A stretch of DNA of 26,169 nt from positions 1 through 26,169 of the forward strand of contig WION01000643.1 in NCBI GenBank assembly GCA_015039365.1, read 5' to 3'. Shown here in pieces: positions 19,534-26,169 of the stretch. The position numbers and the translations under genes are program-made. How positions within the stretch are numbered: the first letter of the stretch is position 1; each line of letters starts with the position of its first letter. Source of the DNA: Amanita rubescens. Its lineage: Eukaryota > Basidiomycota > Agaricomycetes > Agaricales > Amanitaceae. Below the pieces are notes generated by a model, which saw only the letters and a program-made list of their open reading frames with translations, had not been told where the DNA came from and did no database searches.

Positions 19534-19817
19534 GGCGCGCACTGGCAGTTAGGAACATTCAAAGGCGGATTATATAGCACGAAAATTATCAATAGGAGGC
19601 CGCGTTCTTTTCTTTTCTTTGTGTTACGGTGGCCAAAGTCTCGGCTTTGAAGCCGCGAAACTAGAATCACAGCCTGCGAAAGTACAATCAGAAAGTCCGC
19701 CCTGCTAGCTCCACCGCTAGAGATTCTTTCAAAAGTCGCGACCCAACGCTCGTCATCCAACCTGAGTTCCTGGGGTAGCGACGATCCTCTTGGCGTTCCA
19801 GGCGTGCCATTGTACAT

Positions 19818-20099
19818 AATATAATAACATATTCATTTCTGACTTCTCAATGTTCTCTATCTATAGCCTCCGCCGACTTACGACCATGGGGTGCCGCTGT
19901 ATCCACCCCCGTTTTCTGACATTGGGTACGGCTCACGCACCCATTTATTTAAAACCACATACGACGTATCCAGTGCTATGCGGACGGTCCGCAACTTGCG
20001 GGTTATGCTTGGCAAGAGCTTGACCGGAGCAACTCGGAACACCGGCATCTGCCGTTTTTTCCAAGCTCCGCTCAGCGCCGGCCACGACGAGCAACCATC
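19818..20099. promoter_or_regulatory. Bidirectional promoter region, phosphatase / complex I subunit
   Basis: Divergent genes flank this ~280-bp stretch. AT-rich text at 19815-19865 lies next to the possible phosphatase 5' exon, and a CT-rich GC-balanced stretch precedes the ATG at 20100. No specific binding site could be named. Confidence 0.4.
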
Positions 20100-21846
20100 A
20101 TGTTGTCCTCGTCGTCGAGTACGATGCTCAAAGCTTCTGTGCAATCCAGTCGCGTAGGGAGATCACGGCTACAGCACCAGCTCACTCGTACTCTCGCTAC
20201 AGTTGCTGACCCACCCGTTCGACGGTACGGCGGACTGAAAGACCAAGACAGAATATTCACAAATGCCTTCTTGAAGCACGATTTCGGCCTCAAAGGCGCC
20301 CTAGTACGTTTTTTTCCTCTCTCCGAGACAAAGAAGAGTTGAAACTCTGACCAAAAGTCCCGCGGAGACTGGCACAAAACAAAAGAAATCATCTTAAAGG
20401 GAGACTCATGGATCATTCAAACTATGAAAGATTCCGGTCTACGTGGACGAGGCGGAGCAGGTTTCCCCAGCGGTCTCAAATGGAGCTTCATGAACAAGCC
20501 CGGCTGGGAAAAAGACCCTCGACCACGCTACCTCGTCGTCAACGCTGACGAAGGTGAACCCGGTACCTGCAAAGACCGCGAAATCCTACGCGGAGACCCA
20601 CACAAACTCGTCGAAGGTTGCCTCGTCGCCGGACGAGCTATGAACGCCAGCGCAGCTTACATCTACATTCGCGGCGAATTCTACCAGGAAGCGATGCACC
20701 TCCAACAAGCCATCGACGAGGCTTACAAAGCCGGTCTGATCGGTAAGAACGCGTGCGGGTCCGGGTACGACTTTGACGTGTACGTCCACCGCGGGGCGGG
20801 CGCTTACATTTGCGGGGAGGAAACGGCCCTTATTGAGAGTCTGGAAGGGAAACAGGGTAAACCGAGATTGAAACCTCCGTTCCCGGCGGATGTGGGGTTG
20901 TTTGGGTGTCCGACGACCGTGGCTAATGTGGAGACTGTCGCGGTTGCGCCGACGATTTGTAGGCGCGGTGGGTCGTGGTTTGCCGGGTTTGGAAGGGAGA
21001 GGAATCAAGGAACCAAGTTGTTTTGTATCAGTGGACATGTGAACAATCCGTGTGTGGTTGAGGAAGAGATGAGTATACCCCTCAAGGATTTGATCGAGAA
21101 GCATTGTGGAGGTGTTATAGGTGGTTGGGATAATTTGTTGGGCATTATTCCAGGTGGGAGCTCGGTTCCTGTGCTTCCCAAACATATATGCGAGGAAGTC
21201 TTGTGAGTTTTTGGCTTGATCCAAAGTATACCTACTTACTCATGGTTGTATTCGACAGGATGGACTTTGATTCTTTGAAAGACGCTCAATCTGGACTTGG
21301 TACCGGAGCTGTTATCGTCATGGACAAGAGCACCGACATTGTCTCGGCCATCGCTCGTTTCTCTCACGTACGTTCTTTGTTCGAATCTTGCGCATACATG
21401 TCCTTATTTATGCTAGTTTTACAAACATGAATCTTGCGGGCAATGTACGCCGTGCAGAGAAGGTACAACGTGGATGATGAAAATGATGGATCGGATGGTA
21501 GAAGGCCGGGCGCACCGTCGGGAGATTGACATGCTCCTAGAGCTTACGTACGTTCCGCTCCTGTGATTCACGAGGAGAGAAGATATTTAACTCCGCTTGC
21601 AGGAAACAAGTCGAAGGTCGCACCATCTGTGCTTTGGGCGATGCCGCTGCGTGGCCTATTCAGGGCTTGATGCGACACTTCCGTCCAGAGGTCGAGCGCC
21701 GGATCGACGCTTTCCACGCTGCCCATGAAGCAGTTGGATTTGGTGGACATCTTGCGAGCGAGATTGATGATACCCTTGCCGTACCGGACAATCTCGGGCT
21801 TCGTCTACCTGCTTTAGAGCCATCGCAGCAACAACCGAGTGCATGA
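20100..21846 (+). CDS. nuo51: NADH:ubiquinone oxidoreductase 51-kDa flavoprotein subunit (NDUFV1 / nuo-51)
   Basis: This mitochondrial complex I subunit binds NADH, FMN and cluster N3 and starts electron entry. Exons 20100-20303, 20358-21202, 21259-21367, 21417-21547 and 21603-21846 join in frame to 510 residues; introns are 49-57 nt, all GT-AG. The N-terminus ([17 protein letters not shown], rich in Ser/Arg, no acids) is a mitochondrial presequence. [10 protein letters not shown] (about 98-107) is the nucleotide-binding glycine loop. [16 protein letters not shown] (about 129-144) and [19 protein letters not shown] (214-232) form the FMN site. [12 protein letters not shown] gives Cys 393, 396 and 399, and TICALGD gives Cys 439, the four [4Fe-4S] ligands. 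Every catalytic landmark is present, and length matches fungal homologues plus presequence. It is transcribed divergently from the phosphatase and convergently with the deaminase. The gene symbol follows the Neurospora name. Confidence 0.98.
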
Positions 21847-22005
21847 TAGATGAACCATCTATTTGTAAGTAGCGCGTACGGTGGTATTATACATATATAT
21901 ATTATTCAAAACACAAGAAGTTTTTTTACAAAATACAAAAGATCATCGCAACGATGGAGATGCTGGTGCTACAATTAGTTATAAACACATACGGTCAGAT
22001 TCGGA

Positions 22006-23623
22006 TCACTTGGATGAAACGTCAAGAAAAGGAAGTCTCGACTCGTCCGAGTCACTCGACGAAGATTCGTCGCTCGCCGGGCTGATTCCTCGAGTGCTGA
22101 GCGTCTTGGATAGACTACCCAACGCTTGTTTCAATTCCTCTCGAATCAAATCGACAACAGAGAGGCCAAAAGAATCAGCAGGAACAAGCCATTCATAATT
22201 CGCCTTATTCGATGTTCCAAGAATGGACCACGGCTCTGCTGCCTCCGCTCGTTTCTTATTCACCTGCTCGATATAAGCGCGACAAGCCCAACACGACAAC
22301 TTGCTGGTGCCGATATAATTCCTATGTACCGGCGTCTCGTGCTGTTCGAAAAATTTGATGAGCTGGATTTCGCAGTGTAGGTGTGGAACGGCTCCTCCGG
22401 GTGGCCAGAGGTTGCGCACGCTGTCGGCAAATTCTTGGTGAAAGGGATTGGTCTCGTCCAGGTCCAGACTTGGATATCCGTATTTTTCGAGGGTGCTTTG
22501 GAGGAGTGGTAAGGGAGGTTCGGGGAGAGGGTAGGGGCAGCCGTGGTTTCGGGGTAGGATGGAGGATTGGCCAGAGGCGACCCAGGTAATGTGAATGTTC
22601 CCTCCGTCGTGCAGGAATTCGGCATAACTTTGTTCGCCCAGGGCTTCTTGGATGAATTGGAATCCGTACGTGGCGAAACTCCACGCGTCGACCCGATATC
22701 GTGCAACGCGCCATAGTCTTCGCCAGAGTTTGAGAATCCAATCCAAGTCGGCGGAGGTGCCGTACCACTTTGAGCCCTTGGCCGAGGGTTTCTCGGTTTC
22801 AAATTGCGCGAAAAAGTTGGAGTAGACGAGTATCAAGGCGCAGCGACAATAACTGTGTGCCCACGCTTGTTTGTCCCTTCCGCTGGAGAGGTAATCGAGG
22901 CCTTTTTCGATCAAATCGACGAGTCTCCTGAATACCAGTTTGAGCACGGTAGCGCCGGAAGATTCGGTGGCAATTATTCGAAGCTCGCGAGCAAAGTTGA
23001 GGAGGCACGTATCATTCTCCACTCCGCCGGAAGCAACCCACCGATCGACGATAGTGTTGAACCTCTCCACCACTTTCGATGATCCACCTCTGGCTAAAGG
23101 CTCCATCCTCGCAATAGCCCCGACTTTACTCGCGAATCGGCGGTGAGAAATTGATATGGTGGTCTTGAACAAGGTGTCGGTGGCCGACCCTGGATCTTTT
23201 TGTGCCATAGCTCGACGGAGGGCAAACAAAAACTCCCGTCCGTTTTCGATGTCCCTCTCGTCAGGTAAACCTCGCGTTCGGGCAAGGTAGAGCATGATGG
23301 TGCCTGAGCGAACGGACAAGGCAGCGGCAACGGCGTCACCCTGAGGATCCCGTACGAGACAGATGGCGATCCAGCTTAAGATGGACACCATTCTGCTGGG
23401 GAGATCATCCTCGGCTTCGACTGGGTCCTGGTTCTCTTGAGGCAGGGAGTAGAATAGAGTCGGTGGGACACGCGAGACATATCTTTGGTTTAGGTTAATG
23501 AAGGCTAGGGAGGTCATAGCTTCAAGTTGTTCATCGATGGAATGCTTTGCGACCCAGTGGTTTGTCAGTGGCGGGAGGTGCATTGATATGGAAGACAGGT
23601 TTACATACCTGCCATTGGTCCAT
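22006..23623 (-). CDS. OTT_1508-like deaminase family protein
   Basis: This family belongs to the zinc-dependent deaminase fold proposed to act on nucleic-acid bases. Many fungi carry expanded copies of unknown substrate. Exon 1 is only 15 nt (23609-23623, MDQWQ). It is followed by a 64-nt GT-AG intron (23545-23608) and exon 2 22006-23544; together 517 residues, in phase. The C-terminal third holds VPHLHCEIQLIKFFEQH (HxE type: His and Glu for zinc and proton transfer, Glu about residue 397). KLSCWACRAYIE supplies the CxxC zinc ligands (about 423 and 426). The N-terminal ~350 residues are helical and lack a named motif. The tail is a Ser/Asp/Glu-rich stretch (DESSSSDSDES). All zinc ligands are intact, so activity is plausible. 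The alternative start at 23583 within the intron is less likely because the spliced form reads cleanly. A role in defence or editing is inference. Confidence 0.88.
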
Positions 23624-24628
23624 TTTGCTGAGCGGCGGTCGTCCCTAGGAAGATGTCTGCTTTAGCACGTCTCATATCTCAATCAACGGTAGTACGTACT
23701 TAGTTCATGTATAAGAAAGAAGTGGCAAACGTGATAGTTCGACGCTGAGCGCGTCAATTGAACAGTTGGAGCGGAGGATTAGTAAGACCTGGCACTATTC
23801 GGAAGGCAGTGACATAATGCACGCGTGACCTCTAGACGTCCCAGGGATAATCGATAATCGATAGCAACTGTAGTTACAGAGTTTGGGCGCGATGGTGGGG
23901 ATGATTATAACTTGTGAGTCTGCCAATCGCAGGAAAGATGGCAGCCTCACCTTCGTAAGTGTAACGACTGTCTGGACATCCTGTGTCTTGCCATTGTGGC
24001 ATATATTCCAGCTTGGGATCACGGTGATGACCGGAGTGGAGCGTTGGCGATGAATTGCCCCTACTTAGGTAGACGCAAGTGGCAAGCCCAGGGTTGCCTA
24101 ATGGAGAAGTATCCAAACATGTACGACTGGGCAATGATCAGTTTCGGGGGTCACTATTGTGCCACGCCGCCCTCTCGCTTCTTTGACCAAACCCCACCAT
24201 TTCCTCCCACTCACTGTCCGAGTCCTGCACGCTCTCAACTCCGATTGACCAAACACAAGTATTTGTTATCTGCTAGTCACAACGGTCACACGTGATTGCC
24301 TGGACTACTGCTCGAGCCCGCTTATTGCCTTGCTGGTATGTTGAGCTATACAAACTGACATTGCATTTATGCCAGTATTCTTATTGATCCTGGACAACCA
24401 TTCATTACCTTAGAGATAATTGCTTTAGCACACTGCCTGATTCAGGATTCTCAAGTCACACTCTAGTACTCTAGTAGTACAGCCTGTACAGGTACTCCGA
24501 CTTTCTCAGTCTCACATCCTTTTCTGCTGAGCTCAGCATGATCATCAGTCTTGCCTTGCTCCATAATCAACCACTTCATTACTAGTAATGGCAGACACCA
24601 CCAGTGGACTTTCATTGAGTGATCCAAT
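23624..24628. other. Intergenic, no gene recognised
   Basis: About 1 kb between the deaminase promoter and the GTPase. Composition drops from GC-balanced to AT-rich at about 24300. Short open frames (for example 23996-24295 +) show no recognisable motif. A motif CTAGTACTCTAGTA at about 24463-24477 resembles one inside repeat copies B and C (CCCTAGTACTCTAGTATG). Confidence 0.5.
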
Positions 24629-25819
24629 ATGACTGTGTTGGCATCCTCATTATCTGACTGGTACATATTAGGTACAGATGAGACACATGTTAAAATGCTC
24701 AGGGAACAATACCTATGCCAACATTTTTGCATCATTGTCATAGGGAGGGCTAATGCAGGCAAGAGAACCATCCTTGAGAAGGTTTGTGGTGTAGCAAAGG
24801 GGACAAAGCCCATGATATATGACAAGGATGGTAAGTCAGGCTGAACATTGTGCTTCTATGTATTCAATTCCATGTAGGTGAAGAACTGGAGGCATCTGCA
24901 ACTCATTTGATGCCATCAATTCAGGTGGATTTAATGATAATGTATGAATGTGCCTACTCATTAATAACAGAGAGGCCTACATGATATTGAACATCAGATT
25001 ACATATCCTGGGTGTAACTTTATCTTCCATGACTCTCAGGGATTTGAATCTGGTTCTACTGATGAATTGGAGCTTGCTTGGAATTTTATTGAGAAGAGTT
25101 CTGCAGAAACTGAGCTACAAAATCAGTTGCATGCAATTTGGTATCTTGATTTCTCCATTTACATGACTATCTGACTAGGCTCCTGATAGGTACTGCATAC
25201 CCATGGACAGCCCTCGTCCCATTCTACCTGCAGAACTTGAATTTTTCAATAAAGGGACAGGCAGTGGTAAGTCCTAATAAATTCATTTCTCATCTTGTTT
25301 GTTTTACAGAGATTATTTACCCTTGACTATTGTTCTTCCCCCCTTTCCATTGGCTGAATTACTAAGCACTAATCCATAGTGTACTGACTAGTAAATTACA
25401 GTTCCTTTGGTGGTTATATTTACCAAGTTTGATGGTCAAATAGCCTGTCAATTTGTCAATTTGACTGATGCAAACTTGAAGGATGAAGATAAGTGGGAGA
25501 CAGCCAGGGAGATTGCTGAAATCACTTTTCAGAAAGTTTATCTTCCTAAAGTATTGGATGCTAAATATCCTCCCAAGGCATATGTGCGAATTGGAAGGTG
25601 AGAATGACAATTTTAAATGAAAACAGGTTGTAGCATTGTTTCATAGACATGGATCTACCAGAGAACAATTGTGTTGAATTAACTCAGCAAACTGCTGATG
25701 CAATAAATGATGACACTATGCATCAGCTGTTTGTTTCAACACAGATGAATAACCTTGACCTTTGTGTACATCTGCACTTGAGTGAGGGCCACATTCAAAA
25801 TGTCACTCACTACCATTGA
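24629..25819 (+). CDS. Fungal G-domain (P-loop GTPase-like) protein, probably damaged
   Basis: This is a GTPase-like family abundant in Agaricomycetes, function unknown. Exons 24629-24830, 24878-24924, 24971-25140, 25190-25266 and 25402-25597 join in phase. Introns are 47, 46, 49 and 135 nt. A sixth exon lies in 25648-25819. G1 is GRANAGKRT (relatives have GRANAGKTT, so the Mg-coordinating Thr/Ser after Lys is Arg). G3 is FHDSQGFESG, G4 is VIFTKFDG. Other family landmarks are RGLHDIEHQ, LHAIWYCIPMDSPRP and LFVSTQMNNLDLC. At the last junction (25597/25648) the phases do not meet: the homologous frame DMDLPENNC needs one base fewer than present (ttggaag). A one-base insertion or sequencing error therefore breaks the product unless an alternative site is used. 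The G1 change plus this break suggests decay; expression cannot be judged. The start at 24629 is the first ATG, and MLREQYL at 24692 is also possible. Confidence 0.8.
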
Positions 25820-25860
25820 CATTGTTTTTCTGATCAGCAGTCTTGACCCATAATCTACAG

Positions 25861-26169
25861 GAAGTGAGTGACATTAATTTTGATTTTTATTATCTCATGA
25901 TGCATAACATGATCAACAGCAAGTGAGTAAATCTATCATTGTGAGCAGACTTGTGAATCCAGTCTCTTGTGGACAGGGAGTGAGTGATGCAATGCTGCCT
26001 CACACCACATCTGACCTGCTTAAAGAAAGTAAGCAGCATTGATAGTTTTGCAGTTTATCAGACATATGTAACTCAATGAACAACAGAATGTTGGTGACAT
26101 ACTTTTATATAAAAGAGTCTCAACAAATTTCATTGGATTAATAATAGCAAGTAAGTGACATTTCCTTTC
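25861..26169 (+). other. Chain of intron-like units separated by trinucleotides (candidate micro-exon array)
   Basis: Six times in 290 bp a splice-acceptor-like end is followed by exactly three bases and then a donor-like start: CTACAG gaa GTGAGTGAC (25861-25863); CAACAG caa GTGAGTAAA (25920-25922); GGACAG gga GTGAGTGAT (25977-25979); TTAAAG aaa GTAAGCAGC (26026-26028); CAACAG aat GTTGGTGAC (26087-26089); AATAG caa GTAAGTGAC (26148-26150). The units between are 56, 54, 46, 58 and 58 nt, the intron size used elsewhere in this window. Several share a GTGACATT/TGACAT start followed by a T-rich stretch, so they may be tandem duplicates. The array continues past the edge. Whether it is spliced, and whether it belongs to the GTPase gene, is unknown. 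Confidence 0.5.

Noticed and set aside
20586..21224. Long minus-strand open frame (212 codons)
   Set aside because: It lies opposite exon 2 of the complex I 51-kDa subunit and has no motif of its own; it is a by-product of that gene's codon usage.
22260..22802. Minus-strand 180-codon frame rich in Pro/Arg/Ser
   Set aside because: It overlaps the deaminase gene in another frame, and the deaminase frame carries the zinc-site motifs.
24463..24825. Minus-strand 120-codon open frame
   Set aside because: It lies opposite the first exon of the G-domain gene, whose G1, G3 and G4 motifs fix the plus strand as coding.

Overview
The window looks like nuclear DNA of a mushroom-forming basidiomycete (Agaricomycete). 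Genes carry short GT-AG introns of roughly 46-75 nt. The gene families are ones expanded in that group: NB-ARC/TPR NLR-like proteins, a fungal G-domain GTPase, an OTT_1508-like deaminase, an HNH-like protein and a TOK potassium channel, next to a conserved mitochondrial complex I gene. No rRNA, tRNA, CRISPR, bacterial or viral signature was seen.

Layout. 1-3778 (-) is a decayed NLR (NB-ARC plus TPR array) that runs off the left edge. 4285-5400 (+) is a small gene graveyard: a RuvB-like 1 (RVB1) fragment followed by a Ser/Thr kinase relic. 5551-5928 is copy A of a dispersed repeat. 6631-10996 (-) is a second, better preserved NLR whose TPR array is broken by several one-base indels. 11600-13500 (+) is a relic of a UBP3/USP10-type deubiquitinase. 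13549-14147 is repeat copy B, which also carries the last ~50 codons of the TOK channel. 14307-15454 (+) is an HNH-like protein. 16003-16631 is repeat copy C, merging into the 3' end of the intact TOK channel (16474-18465, -). Then come a dual-specificity phosphatase (18927-19533, -), the 51-kDa complex I subunit (20100-21846, +, five exons), an OTT_1508-like deaminase (22006-23623, -), and a G-domain GTPase (24629-25819, +). The right edge (25861-26169) holds a string of intron-like units separated by exactly three bases.

How the parts relate. The right-centre block (16.5-23.6 kb) is a conserved, GC-richer core with intact genes and clean splice sites. The left 15 kb and the far right are AT-richer accessory DNA with paralogous NLRs, duplicated fragments and dead genes. 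NLRs, the deaminase and the G-domain protein belong to families proposed to act in fungal self/non-self recognition, but no operon-like linkage can be shown; co-location is suggestive only.

Most interesting: (1) the chain of 46-58 nt intron-like units separated by single trinucleotides at the right edge, a candidate micro-exon array; (2) NLR TPR arrays with higher-order duplications that copied a frameshift, and near-compensating one-base indels in the second array; (3) a three-copy repeat that carried the TOK 3' end to a second site.
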